This document shows positions 42,194-51,461 of a DNA stretch of 61,149 nucleotides, one piece after another (positions within the stretch are counted from its first letter, which is position 1; each line of letters starts with the position of its first letter). Made by a program: the position numbers and the translations under genes. The notes beneath the pieces were generated by a model. That model was given only the letters and a program-made list of their open reading frames with translations. It made no database searches and had not been told where the DNA came from. Source of the DNA: an uncultured Pseudomonadota bacterium (lineage in GTDB: Bacteria; Pseudomonadota; Alphaproteobacteria; RF32; CAG-239); contig CASFRM010000014.1 in the NCBI GenBank assembly GCA_949297185.1, forward strand, positions 1 through 61,149. Direction: 5' to 3'.

Positions 42194-43277
42194 TCACAAA
42201 AAACTTATCATTTTAACGGCAGGGGGAACCGGAGGACACGTGTATCCGGCTGATGCTTTGGCAGAAGAATTGGAAAAAAGAGATTGTGAAGTTATGCTCT
42301 TTACCGATAGCCGCGGTTTTATGAACTATAAAGGAAAATTAGCACAAATTCCAAACCGAAAAATATGTTCGGGCAGTGTGGTCGGAAAATCTTTGATGAC
42401 TAAGCTTATCAGCTTGTTTAAGGCTGGTTTGGGTGTATTACAGGCTTTTTATTATCTGGTTATTAAAAGACCTGATTGCGTGGTCGGTTTTGGCGGATAT
42501 GCCTCGTTTCCGACGGCTATTGCGGCAATAGTTTTAAGAATTCCTCTGATTATTCATGAACAAAATGCCGTAATGAGCAGAACTAACAGAATTTTGGCGC
42601 CGTTTGCCACCGTTATTGCCGAAAGTTTTGCTCAAACTCAAAAAGTTCCGGCTTCGGCTAAAACAGTATTAACCGGTATGCCTATAAGAGAAAATATTGC
42701 CGTATTACATAATCAAGAAAATGTGTTTGCGGCAGATGTCCTCAATTTGTTGGTGTTAGGGGGCTCGCAAGGGGCGAAAGTATTTGCCGATACAGTTCCT
42801 GATGCGATAAAACTATTGCCCGAATCACAACAAGAAAAAATAAATATTTGGCAACAATGTCGTAAAGGTGATGAAGAAAAAGTTTTGGCAAAATATGAAC
42901 AAACAAAGGCAAAAGTGATTGTGAAATCATTTTTTGAAAATATTGCCGAAGTTTATAAGAAAACAGATGTTATAATTTCAAGAGCCGGAGCTTCTTCGGT
43001 TTATGAAATTGCGGCGGTAGGTATCCCTGCGGTATTGGTTCCGTTGCCGATTGCTGCCGATAATCATCAGTTTTATAATGCAAAAAGTTTTGGCGATGCC
43101 GTTGTATTGATTAATCAAGATGAGTTTACGGCAGAAAAAATATGCAAGTTAATGCAAGAGTTTATTGCTTCGCCAAGTAAGCTGCAGGATATGTCAACAG
43201 AGTTGAAAAACAAAGCAATTGTTAATGCGGCAGAAAGATTGGCAAATACGGTAGAAAAAATTTGCGAAGGAAAATAA
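42180..43277 (+). CDS. murG: UDP-GlcNAc:lipid I N-acetylglucosaminyltransferase
   Basis: MurG converts lipid I to lipid II at the inner face of the membrane. From the ATG at 42180 it has 365 residues, with TAGGTGGHVYPA (about 13-24), FGGYASFP, LIIHEQNAVMSRTNR, VLGGSQGA and ISRAGASSVYEIAAVGIPA-type donor-site motifs. The start is inside the end of ftsW (14-base overlap). The stop is one base before murB; murC, expected here, is absent. Confidence 0.97.
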   Translation: MTKHNHKKLIILTAGGTGGHVYPADALAEELEKRDCEVMLFTDSRGFMNYKGKLAQIPNRKICSGSVVGKSLMTKLISLFKAGLGVLQAFYYLVIKRPDCVVGFGGYASFPTAIAAIVLRIPLIIHEQNAVMSRTNRILAPFATVIAESFAQTQKVPASAKTVLTGMPIRENIAVLHNQENVFAADVLNLLVLGGSQGAKVFADTVPDAIKLLPESQQEKINIWQQCRKGDEEKVLAKYEQTKAKVIVKSFFENIAEVYKKTDVIISRAGASSVYEIAAVGIPAVLVPLPIAADNHQFYNAKSFGDAVVLINQDEFTAEKICKLMQEFIASPSKLQDMSTELKNKAIVNAAERLANTVEKICEGK

Positions 43278-43278
43278 T

Positions 43279-44202
43279 ATGTTTGGCTGGAAATCTAAAA
43301 AAAGTGATTTGTTAAAATTTTTGCCGGAAGTGAAAGGAAAATATCTTCCGGGTGAGATTTTGAGTAAGTATACTTGGTTTGGGGTCGGAGGACCGGCCGA
43401 GGTGATGTTTTGTCCCGAAGATGTTGAAGATTTGAAGCATTTTATGAAAAATAAGCCTTATAATCTTCCGATTTTTGTTTTGGGCGGCGGTTCTAATCTT
43501 TTGGTGCGCGATGGAGGAATTCCGGGAATAGTTATAAGGTTAAGCACTAAATTTTATAAAAAAACCGAAATAAGCGAAAATCAAATAACTTGCGGTGCCG
43601 GTTTGAGAAATAGTGAACTTAAAAAAATCATGGCCGATAATAATATCGGCGGGTTGGAATTTCTGGTTTCAATCCCCGGTACTTTGGGCGGAGCAATAAA
43701 AACTAATGCCGGATGTTTTGGCAAAGAATTGAAAGATGTTTTACTTAAGGCAAAAGTAGTTAATTCTGAGGGCGATGAATTGGAAGTGTCTGCCGATGAT
43801 TTTAATTTGGGATATCGCTGCAGCTTTTTTCCGGAAGAGTGGATTGTTACCGAGATGACCCTAAAAACTATTCCGCAAAATCCGGAAAAAACATTGGAAA
43901 TTTTGGAAGAGCAAAAAGCTTATCGTCAGAAAACTCAGCCCGTGAATGCTAAAACCGCCGGTTCGACATTTAAGAACCCAGATGGTTTGAAAGCTTGGGA
44001 ATTAATTAAGAAAACCGGAAGCAATAAGTTTAAGGTTAATGGTGCGGAAGTTTCTGATGTGCATTGTAATTTCTTGATTAATACCGGTAAGGCAAAGGCC
44101 AAAGATATTGAGGAATTGGGAAATAAAATCGTTGAAAATGTTAAAAAAGAAACATCCATTGTTTTGGAATGGGAAGTTAAAAGGGTTGGTGTTGCAGAAT
44201 AA
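43279..44202 (+). CDS. murB: UDP-N-acetylenolpyruvoylglucosamine reductase
   Basis: The FAD enzyme reduces UDP-GlcNAc-enolpyruvate to UDP-MurNAc. The 307-residue protein has YTWFGVGGPAE, FVLGGGSNLLVRDGG for FAD binding, FLVSIPGTLGGAIKTNAGCFG, the catalytic Ser in AGSTFKNPDG and the terminal Glu in LEWEVKRVG. It matches the short type I/II family size. Overlap with ftsQ is one base. Confidence 0.97.
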   Translation: MFGWKSKKSDLLKFLPEVKGKYLPGEILSKYTWFGVGGPAEVMFCPEDVEDLKHFMKNKPYNLPIFVLGGGSNLLVRDGGIPGIVIRLSTKFYKKTEISENQITCGAGLRNSELKKIMADNNIGGLEFLVSIPGTLGGAIKTNAGCFGKELKDVLLKAKVVNSEGDELEVSADDFNLGYRCSFFPEEWIVTEMTLKTIPQNPEKTLEILEEQKAYRQKTQPVNAKTAGSTFKNPDGLKAWELIKKTGSNKFKVNGAEVSDVHCNFLINTGKAKAKDIEELGNKIVENVKKETSIVLEWEVKRVGVAE

Positions 44203-45035
44203 TGACAACAGAGGTTGCCGAAAATAACAGCGGAAAAATTATCCGCCCTAAAAAAGAATGGCCGGAAAGATTGCGTGCGACTTTGGCCGTGCTTTTCTTT
44301 ATTGCTTTGGTAGCTTCTCTTATTGTTATTTTGAAAAATGATTTGGTTAATAAGAAAATTGAAGAAACCAAGTCGTTGGTTATTGATTATATCGGCGCAC
44401 AGGGCTTTACGCTTGATGATGTAATTATTACCGGCAGAAATCGAACAACTTTAGATGAAATAAATAAAGTGGCAAATCTAAAGCGCGGTGATAATATCCT
44501 AAAAATTAATGTTAATGAACTCAAAAGAAATCTCGAAACCTTGCCTTGGGTTAGAATGGTCAGAGTTAAAAGGTCTTTTTTACCTAATATCATCAGAATC
44601 GATATTGAAGAAAAGAATGTTTTGGCTATATGGCAGCTTAATGAAAGGTTTTATCCTATTGATACCGATGGATATATTATAGAGGCAGATTACAGAGCTT
44701 CGAAACCGATGTTGCTTATTGTCGGAGCCGGAGCGGCAGATAATATATTGACTTTATTGGAAACAATTAAAGAATTAAGCCCTGATTTTATTGCCCGCAT
44801 CAAGGTGGCAAATTATATTTCCAAACGGCGGTGGAATATAATATTGGATGATATTGCAAACGGCATTACCATTAAATTGCCGGAAGAAAATTTTGCGGCA
44901 GCATGGAAAAAATTGTTAAAACTTGATGCCGAAAAAGGAATTCTTAAGCGTAAATTAACCATCATCGATTTAAGATTAGACGATAAAGTTACTGTAAAGC
45001 TCAAAAAAAAACAGAGCAAAGCAGAAAGTTCGTGA
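44202..45035 (+). CDS. ftsQ: cell-division protein FtsQ
   Basis: FtsQ is the bitopic scaffold of the divisome. The 277-residue protein has a cytoplasmic N-terminus, one membrane helix (TLAVLFFIALVASLIVILKN, about 28-47), a POTRA domain (GFTLDDVIITGRNRTTLDE, RMVRVKRSFLPNIIRIDIEE) and the beta domain. A highly basic tail (KKKQSKAE) ends it. ddl, usually before ftsQ, is absent. Confidence 0.93.
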   Translation: MTTEVAENNSGKIIRPKKEWPERLRATLAVLFFIALVASLIVILKNDLVNKKIEETKSLVIDYIGAQGFTLDDVIITGRNRTTLDEINKVANLKRGDNILKINVNELKRNLETLPWVRMVRVKRSFLPNIIRIDIEEKNVLAIWQLNERFYPIDTDGYIIEADYRASKPMLLIVGAGAADNILTLLETIKELSPDFIARIKVANYISKRRWNIILDDIANGITIKLPEENFAAAWKKLLKLDAEKGILKRKLTIIDLRLDDKVTVKLKKKQSKAESS

Positions 45036-45059
45036 ACATAAAATTTGAGGGAAACCACG

Positions 45060-46319
45060 GTGCAGCACTCTTTTGGTAAAACATCTACGGTAGCGGCTTT
45101 GGATATCGGTTCGTCCAAAGTATGTTGCGTTATTGCCAAAGTTACCAAAGATAAAAAAATCAGTGTGGCCGGTTATGGTTATAATGCTTCGCGCGGAATT
45201 AAAAACGGTGTAGTGACCGATATTAGCCAGGCGACGATTGCAATCGGCAATGCCGTGCAAGATGCCGAACAGATGGCTAATGAGAGAATCGATAAAGTGA
45301 TTGTCAGTGTGGGAAGTGAAAAAGTTAAGAGTTATCTTAAAACAGCATCTATTTCTCTTAACAAAAATCGTCCGATTTCCGATGCCGATTTGGAAAAAGT
45401 TTATATGAAAGGTACGGCAAAAGTTAATGTCGGGGATTATAATTTAGTGCATTGCATTCATAACAGTTATCGCTTAGACGGCGGAGAGCTGCTTAAAGAT
45501 CCGCACAATTTGTTTGCTGACGAACTGTCTATTAATATTTTGCTCGGTTTGGTGCCGGAACATGTTTGTAAGAATCTTAATACCATAATTGAAAATGCTC
45601 ATTTGGATATATCGGGCAGAGTTTTTGATTCTTATGCTTCCGGTTTGGCTTGTTTGGTCGATGATGAAAAAGAAATGGGGGCAACAATCGTCGATATGGG
45701 CGGTGGTACAACCTCAATCACTTCGTTTAAAAACGGACACCCGATTTATTTCGGCGCAGTGCCGGTCGGCGGTAATAATGTTACCAACGATATAGCTTAT
45801 GGGCTTACTACTTCTTTTTCTTATGCCGAAAGACTAAAAACTTTGCATGGTTGTGCTTTCCTTACCGCTCAAGATGATATTGATACCATCAATGTATATC
45901 CGGTTGGTGAAGAAGACGATAGTTGTATTAAGCAAGTGCCGAGAGCCGAGCTTATCAATATTATAACTCCGCGTATCGAAGAGACTTTTGAAATGGTTAA
46001 CCGAAAGCTTAAAGAGGCCGGTTTTGAAAATGATTCTTCTCATCGCGTTGTTTTAACCGGTGGTGCTTCGCAACTTCCTGGGGTGGTCGATGTTGCGGCT
46101 ATGGTACTAGATAAACAAGTGCGCTTAGGAAAACCTCATCATATTCTTAACTTGCCGGATACTTTGGCTGAGCCTGCTTTTTCTACTTGTATCGGTATGA
46201 TTTTGTTTGATGTTAATTTTAGTGAAAGAAGACCGAAAAAAATTATTGCCAAATCTGTTTCCGCAGGCGATTCTTGGCTTGATAATGCTACAATGTGGCT
46301 TAAAACTCTTTGGGGTTAG
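45060..46319 (+). CDS. ftsA: cell-division protein FtsA
   Basis: The actin-like protein tethers FtsZ to the membrane. The 419-residue protein has ALDIGSSKVCCVIAKV (phosphate-1), IVDMGGGTTSI (phosphate-2) and VVLTGGASQLPGV (adenosine). The 1C subdomain lies at about 80-160. The amphipathic membrane-targeting tail WLDNATMWLKTLWG closes it. The GTG at 45060 with GAGGGA eight bases upstream is preferred over the TTG at 45045. Confidence 0.96.
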   Translation: MQHSFGKTSTVAALDIGSSKVCCVIAKVTKDKKISVAGYGYNASRGIKNGVVTDISQATIAIGNAVQDAEQMANERIDKVIVSVGSEKVKSYLKTASISLNKNRPISDADLEKVYMKGTAKVNVGDYNLVHCIHNSYRLDGGELLKDPHNLFADELSINILLGLVPEHVCKNLNTIIENAHLDISGRVFDSYASGLACLVDDEKEMGATIVDMGGGTTSITSFKNGHPIYFGAVPVGGNNVTNDIAYGLTTSFSYAERLKTLHGCAFLTAQDDIDTINVYPVGEEDDSCIKQVPRAELINIITPRIEETFEMVNRKLKEAGFENDSSHRVVLTGGASQLPGVVDVAAMVLDKQVRLGKPHHILNLPDTLAEPAFSTCIGMILFDVNFSERRPKKIIAKSVSAGDSWLDNATMWLKTLWG

Positions 46320-46368
46320 TTTTTTTTATTTCTTAGTAACCAAAACTTAAGGTATTTTGTTTATACTT

Positions 46369-46406
46369 CCTTACAAACAAGAAATTTTGCTTTTGGATTT
46401 GTAAGG
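46369..46406 (+). promoter_or_regulatory. stem-loop sequestering the ftsZ ribosome-binding site
   Basis: CCTTACAAA (46369-46377) and TTTGTAAGG (46398-46406) are perfect complements with a 20-base loop. The AAGG of the ftsZ Shine-Dalgarno (AAGGAG, 46403-46408) lies in the 3' arm, so folding would hide it. Twelve bases separate the arm from the ATG at 46419. Confidence 0.7.
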
Positions 46407-46418
46407 AGTCTTTGTATT

Positions 46419-48065
46419 ATGAGTATAAAATTGGCAGTACCTGAGAAAAATATGGTGCAATTAAAACCCAGAATTTCGGTTATCGGTGTTGGCGGCGGCG
46501 GTGGAAATGCCGTAAACAACATGATTACCAAAAAGCTGGAAGGTATTGATTTTATTGTGGCTAATACCGATGCTCAGGCTTTGGAAAATTCTAAAACACA
46601 AAGACGAATCCAACTCGGTTTGGAAACGACCAAAGGTTTGGGCGCAGGTGCCAGACCTGAAATCGGAAAATTGGCTGCCGAAGAAGCTCTTGAAGATATT
46701 AAAAGAGAGTTGGAAGGAGCTAATATGGTCTTTATTACTGCCGGTATGGGCGGCGGTACCGGATCCGGTGCTGCTCCGGTAGTGGCAAAAATTGCTAAAG
46801 AGCAGGGTATCCTTACCGTCGGTGTGGTTACAAAACCGTTCCAATTTGAAGGCAAAAAACGTTCGGAAACAGCAGAAAAGGCCTTGGAAACTTTTACTAA
46901 AGAAGTAGACAGTATCATTGTTATTCCAAACCAAAACTTGTTTAGAATCGCCGATAAAAAAACAACTCTCGTCGATGCTTTTGTGATGGCAGATAATGTT
47001 CTTTATGATGGTGTTCGTTCAATCACCGATTTGATGATGATGCCGGGGCTTATTAACCTCGACTTTGCCGATGTTAAAGCTATTATGGAAGATAAAGGCA
47101 AAGCCATAATGGGAACCGGTGAGGCAGAAGGTGAGGATAGAGCAATTAAGGCTGCCGAACAGGCTTTGGCTAATCCGCTGCTTGATGATTGCTCTATGAA
47201 AGGTGCAAAAGGCGTACTTATCAATATTACCGCAAGTGAAGATATAACCTTAATGGAAGTTGACGATGCCGTTAACAGAATCAAAGAAGAAGTTGATGAA
47301 GATGCAAATATTATCTTTGGTTCAAGCTTTGACAGCACTATGGATGGAAAAATCAGAGTTTCGATCGTGGCTACCGGAATCGATGAGAATCTTAAAGTTC
47401 CTGCTGAGCCTGTGAGAAAAGCAGAACCTCTTCGCCCGCAGGTAATCGAAAAGGAAGAAGTAAATATTGAGAAAGCTCCCGTAGAAGTTATTGAGGCATC
47501 TGTTGAAGCAACAGAGGAGGATAAGGAAAATGATGAGGTAGTTGAGGTGGTTAGTGAAATTGCCGAAGCTGTCAGAGCACCGCAACAAACCGAAGTTTTT
47601 GATGATTTTGATAATTTGGGAAAATCTGAGGTTATGGGCGATATGCCAAATGCTTCCGCCTTGTTTAAAGCAATTATAAATAAATCAAACGAGATTCAAG
47701 AAGAAAATAATGTTCCGAGCAACGAAGAAAAGCAGTTGAGCGAGGCTCTTAAGAATCAAGAGGATTTCTTTGTTCCGAAAACAGCTTTGAGAATGCCTGA
47801 AGAAGAACCGGAATTGTTTCCTAATCACAATCCGGCACCGGTTGTTCAAAAGAGACAAGAGGAAGAAGAAAAACTTATTGTAAATGATGCTGAACCGCGT
47901 CGCCGTAGCTTTATCGAAATTATGACCGGTCGCTCAATAGCTAAGAAAAATCAGCAAAAGCAGGCTGTTCGTTTGCAAGAGCCGGTAGCTCCAAGCTTTG
48001 TTGATGATGAAGCAGAAGATGACAAAGTTAATTTGGAAATTCCGTCATTTTTGAGAAGAAGATAG
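46419..48065 (+). CDS. ftsZ: cell-division protein FtsZ
   Basis: The tubulin-like GTPase forms the Z ring. The GTPase body (about 1-330) has [12 protein letters not shown], the GGGTGSG tubulin signature in [15 protein letters not shown], and [12 protein letters not shown] long, acidic, low-complexity linker (about 335-530) and the conserved terminal peptide [10 protein letters not shown] that binds FtsA and regulators follow. At 548 residues it has the extended linker typical of alphaproteobacteria. Confidence 0.97.
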   Translation: MSIKLAVPEKNMVQLKPRISVIGVGGGGGNAVNNMITKKLEGIDFIVANTDAQALENSKTQRRIQLGLETTKGLGAGARPEIGKLAAEEALEDIKRELEGANMVFITAGMGGGTGSGAAPVVAKIAKEQGILTVGVVTKPFQFEGKKRSETAEKALETFTKEVDSIIVIPNQNLFRIADKKTTLVDAFVMADNVLYDGVRSITDLMMMPGLINLDFADVKAIMEDKGKAIMGTGEAEGEDRAIKAAEQALANPLLDDCSMKGAKGVLINITASEDITLMEVDDAVNRIKEEVDEDANIIFGSSFDSTMDGKIRVSIVATGIDENLKVPAEPVRKAEPLRPQVIEKEEVNIEKAPVEVIEASVEATEEDKENDEVVEVVSEIAEAVRAPQQTEVFDDFDNLGKSEVMGDMPNASALFKAIINKSNEIQEENNVPSNEEKQLSEALKNQEDFFVPKTALRMPEEEPELFPNHNPAPVVQKRQEEEEKLIVNDAEPRRRSFIEIMTGRSIAKKNQQKQAVRLQEPVAPSFVDDEAEDDKVNLEIPSFLRRR

Positions 48066-48080
48066 TTTTTTTATTCACGG

Positions 48081-48117
48081 AAAAACGCGGGGGCTTAGAG
48101 CTCCCCGTTTTTTTATT
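48081..48117. terminator. bidirectional terminator between ftsZ and hdaA-like gene
   Basis: ACGCGGGG/CCCCGT with a loop of ten bases is followed by seven T on the plus strand, and by A-rich sequence upstream that would serve as the T-run on the minus strand. Confidence 0.75.
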
Positions 48118-48844
48118 AAAATAAGTTAAATTGTAAATCAGAATTTAGGTACGATATTGCTTCTTTGGCGATGTTTACGCTAACAGCTCGCTTTTTGGAA
48201 AGAGAGATATTGTCTATTTCTTCAACCAGTTTGCGAGCGTAGGAAAATGAGCGTTGCATGTTTTTTAGCAAATAAGTTAAAACATCTTGCGGCGGAGTTA
48301 TTTGTCTGTCCATAAACAGCTTAACCAAAAGAGCCAGCAAAAGCTCGTCATCTGGCATTTTTATTTCTATTGCCGGAACAATGTTCATGCGGGAACGCAA
48401 GTCTGCCAATGAGAAATTAAGTCTTGCCGGAGCAGATTGCGAAGTAAATAAAATATTGCCGCCCAAATCTCGGTAGGTGTTATAGATGTGAAATAAGGCT
48501 TCTTGATTTGAGAGTTCATCAATGTCCTCGATAACAATTTGCGGGCTTGTCTCGAACAAATCATGGCTCATTTCTATATTGAGCTGAGAAGCTTTGATAA
48601 AAGGAATACGGTAAGGATGATGAGTTAATACCGCTACATTTTGGGCAAAAACATTGGCCAAATGTGTTTTGCCGCAACCTGAAGGACCATATATGCAAAT
48701 GGCAAAATACGGCCACGATGGCCATAGCTCTACCATCGATACCGCTTCTTTGTTACATTCGGCAATCATAAAGTCTTCTCGTCCTAAGCTTGGGCGATGC
48801 GGAAAATTAAGTGCCAGTTGGCTTATGTCTTCTGTTTTACTCAT
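48116..48844 (-). CDS. hdaA: HdaA-like DnaA-family ATPase
   Basis: HdaA promotes conversion of DnaA-ATP to DnaA-ADP with the sliding clamp and so limits re-initiation. The 242-residue protein starts with QLALNFPHRPSLGREDFM, a clamp-binding-like QLALNF motif at residues 9-14, and has AAA+ motifs CIYGPSGCGKTHLA and VIEDIDEL. A DnaA domain IV is absent, as expected. It is the last gene of the pgm-to-hdaA operon and overlaps cckA by eight bases. Confidence 0.88.
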   Translation of the reverse strand: MSKTEDISQLALNFPHRPSLGREDFMIAECNKEAVSMVELWPSWPYFAICIYGPSGCGKTHLANVFAQNVAVLTHHPYRIPFIKASQLNIEMSHDLFETSPQIVIEDIDELSNQEALFHIYNTYRDLGGNILFTSQSAPARLNFSLADLRSRMNIVPAIEIKMPDDELLLALLVKLFMDRQITPPQDVLTYLLKNMQRSFSYARKLVEEIDNISLSKKRAVSVNIAKEAISYLNSDLQFNLF

Positions 48845-51461
48845 TGTGGCTTCTATTTAAGACATCAAAAACTTTTGCTGTCAAGTCTCCCAAGCTGTAT
48901 GGCTTGGTGATAAATTCAAAATCGTTGGTGTTGTCGACTTCTTGTCTGGCTATGTCTTCTGAGTAGCCGGAAGCTAAAATAACCGATATTTGCGGTAGCT
49001 TTTCTTTTACCTTATTAGTTAGTTGGGCTCCGCTCATTCCGGGGAGAACCATATCGGTAAGCAGTAAATCAAAGTTATTGTCACCTTCTAATATTTCGAG
49101 AGCATTTTCGGCGGAGTTACTGTCAACCACTTCATAGCCTTTTTTCTTTAAGGCTCTGACGCCAAACGCTCTGACCGAATCTTCGTCTTCGACAAATAAA
49201 ATGCGTGCCGGATGACCGGATACTCCGGCTGCGGTATGGCTGCGGTCGATGGTGTTGGAGATATTAATGCCCATTATTATTTTTTGATTAATATTGGAGG
49301 GGGTTGATATTCTTTCTTGTACCTTTAGTATCGTTTCTCCGGAACTGTCTTTGATGATTGGTGAGGCCGAAATATGGTTGTTGTCCTCATCAGGACCATG
49401 TTCAAATCGGGGAAGGTAGATGGAGAAAGTTGTTCCTTTACCAACAGTAGAATCTACTTTGATAAATCCTTCGGTTTGTCTGACGATACCGTAAACCATG
49501 GCAAGTCCCAGTCCGGTGCCGGAACCGACGATGTTTTCTTTGGTGGTAAAGAATGGATCGAAAATACGAGACATATTCTCTTTAGGAATGCCGCAACCGG
49601 TATCGGTGACATCTATTACTACAAAGTCTCCCGGCATTATCGTGTCGTCACCAAAAATAAATTTCTCGGGTAAATAATATGTGTGGGTAGAGATGGTTAG
49701 AGTACCTGTTCCTTCCATCGCATCTTTGGCATTTACGGCTAAATTTATTATTACCTGCGAAAACTGGTTGGGATCTACTTTGACATATCCTAAATCCGAT
49801 TCATGTTTGAATACGAGCTTGATTTTTTCACCTAAAATTCTTTTTAGCATTTGGCTTAGGTCGGCAAAGTTATCGGTGACATCAATAAGCTTGGGAATTA
49901 GTGGTTGTTTGCGTGAAAAGGCTAGTAACTGTCTTACCAATGAAGTGGCACGATTGGAGTTTTGCTTAATCTGTATTAAATCGGCAAAAGAGGGGTCGCC
50001 GACACCATGGCGTTGCAGCAGCAAGTCGGTAAAGCCGATAATCGCCGTTAACAGGTTGTTGAAGTCGTGAGCGACACCTCCGGCTAGTTGTCCTACAGCT
50101 TGCATCTTTTGGGCTTGTGAAAATTGTAACTCCAGATTTTTTTGTTTGGTGTTGTCAATTACATAGATAATGAAGTTTGCACCGTCTTCGCGTGAACTCT
50201 TATTTAGTTTGTTGATATATAAATTTAAATCTCGTTCCGGAGTTTTGAGTTCTAGGCTTAAAGAATTTTCATCAATTTTTTCTATTGCTTGGCGCAAAAG
50301 CTGGATGTTCTCTGGCGAAAGAGCTTTGTATATATTTATAAAGCTTTCTTTTACTCCGAAAAGTTCTTGTGCTTTGGGATTGGAATTTTTTATTTCGCCT
50401 TGGGAGTTGATGAAAATCATTCCTATCGGGGAATTATTAAACAGCCATTTAATCTCATCCAGCGATTGGTGGATTTGTTGTTGCAGCTCGCTTAAAGTCG
50501 GGAGATCGTGAATAACCACGCCGCGAAACATGGTTTGTTCTTTGTCGCGATAAGAGCTTTGAAAAACATAACAATCAATGTCGTCGCCATTAATATTTTT
50601 GAAGTGGGCAGGGCCAAACCAAAATTCTTTATCAAGTGGTATCTTGCAGTCGTCACTTAAAAAGTCGCTCAATGAAAGGTCGTTAAATTCGTGAGGAGAT
50701 TTGCCTAATATCTTAGAAAGGTCATTGTTAATATAAGATATGGTTTGTTCTTTGTTTATGTTGTATAGGCCAACAGGTAGATCATCAAGAAAGTCATGAA
50801 GCTGATTGTTTTCTTCTTTGAATATGCGATCCATGTTTTGACGAGCGGTAATGTCATTTAGTGTCCAATAAAAATAGGTTTCTTTTTTTATTCTTTTTAC
50901 CGAAAAAGCTCCGTCAAATATATTGGGCTTTTTGAGGTATATGGGACGGAGAGATATTTCATAATATTCAAGGTCATTAAAAATTAAAGAATGGCTGGGT
51001 TTGGTAATCAAAGATAGCGTTACTTTTTCGGAACATAAGTTTTTGCGTGCGGTTTGCAGGCGATAAAAAGCTGCTTTATTGGCGGCTCCGTCTGCCAGAT
51101 TGTCGGCTAAAAATGACAGCACATCTTTGTCTTTTAGTGTGTCTTTAGCCGGGGCATTTTCAATTATACTTTCCCCCAGAGGGTTTTCGATACGGCGGAG
51201 TTTAAAGTCATTTTTAATTATCTCGTTGGCAAAACCTCCGTAGCTTATGGCCGCTTCTCCGGCATTTAGGGTTTTTATTGCCGTAAGCAAGCAGTAAATT
51301 GTTACAACACTGGTTGTCAAGGTGCTGTAGATTTGTTGTTCGGGAACAATAAAAAACCAGATAAGGCTTAAGGTTAGCAGTATCAGTGCAAAAGCAAGCT
51401 TTAGTAAAGCATTCTGCAATATCTTATCGGGTCTATTGTTGGTTTTTGAGTTGCATAACAT
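48837..51461 (-). CDS. cckA: CckA-type hybrid sensor histidine kinase
   Basis: CckA sends phosphate through ChpT to CtrA and CpdR, controlling the cell cycle and flagellar genes. The 874-residue protein has two membrane helices (about 18-60), PAS-like domains to about 440, a HisKA domain with H465 in AGGVAHDFNNLLTA, a HATPase with NLAVNAKDAME, TDTGCGIP and GTGLGLAMVYG, and a receiver domain with the phospho-Asp in LLLTDMVLPG (about 802). The domain order matches Caulobacter-type CckA. Its start overlaps flhB by 29 bases, so it sits in the flagellar export operon. Confidence 0.92.
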   Translation of the reverse strand: MLCNSKTNNRPDKILQNALLKLAFALILLTLSLIWFFIVPEQQIYSTLTTSVVTIYCLLTAIKTLNAGEAAISYGGFANEIIKNDFKLRRIENPLGESIIENAPAKDTLKDKDVLSFLADNLADGAANKAAFYRLQTARKNLCSEKVTLSLITKPSHSLIFNDLEYYEISLRPIYLKKPNIFDGAFSVKRIKKETYFYWTLNDITARQNMDRIFKEENNQLHDFLDDLPVGLYNINKEQTISYINNDLSKILGKSPHEFNDLSLSDFLSDDCKIPLDKEFWFGPAHFKNINGDDIDCYVFQSSYRDKEQTMFRGVVIHDLPTLSELQQQIHQSLDEIKWLFNNSPIGMIFINSQGEIKNSNPKAQELFGVKESFINIYKALSPENIQLLRQAIEKIDENSLSLELKTPERDLNLYINKLNKSSREDGANFIIYVIDNTKQKNLELQFSQAQKMQAVGQLAGGVAHDFNNLLTAIIGFTDLLLQRHGVGDPSFADLIQIKQNSNRATSLVRQLLAFSRKQPLIPKLIDVTDNFADLSQMLKRILGEKIKLVFKHESDLGYVKVDPNQFSQVIINLAVNAKDAMEGTGTLTISTHTYYLPEKFIFGDDTIMPGDFVVIDVTDTGCGIPKENMSRIFDPFFTTKENIVGSGTGLGLAMVYGIVRQTEGFIKVDSTVGKGTTFSIYLPRFEHGPDEDNNHISASPIIKDSSGETILKVQERISTPSNINQKIIMGINISNTIDRSHTAAGVSGHPARILFVEDEDSVRAFGVRALKKKGYEVVDSNSAENALEILEGDNNFDLLLTDMVLPGMSGAQLTNKVKEKLPQISVILASGYSEDIARQEVDNTNDFEFITKPYSLGDLTAKVFDVLNRSHNE

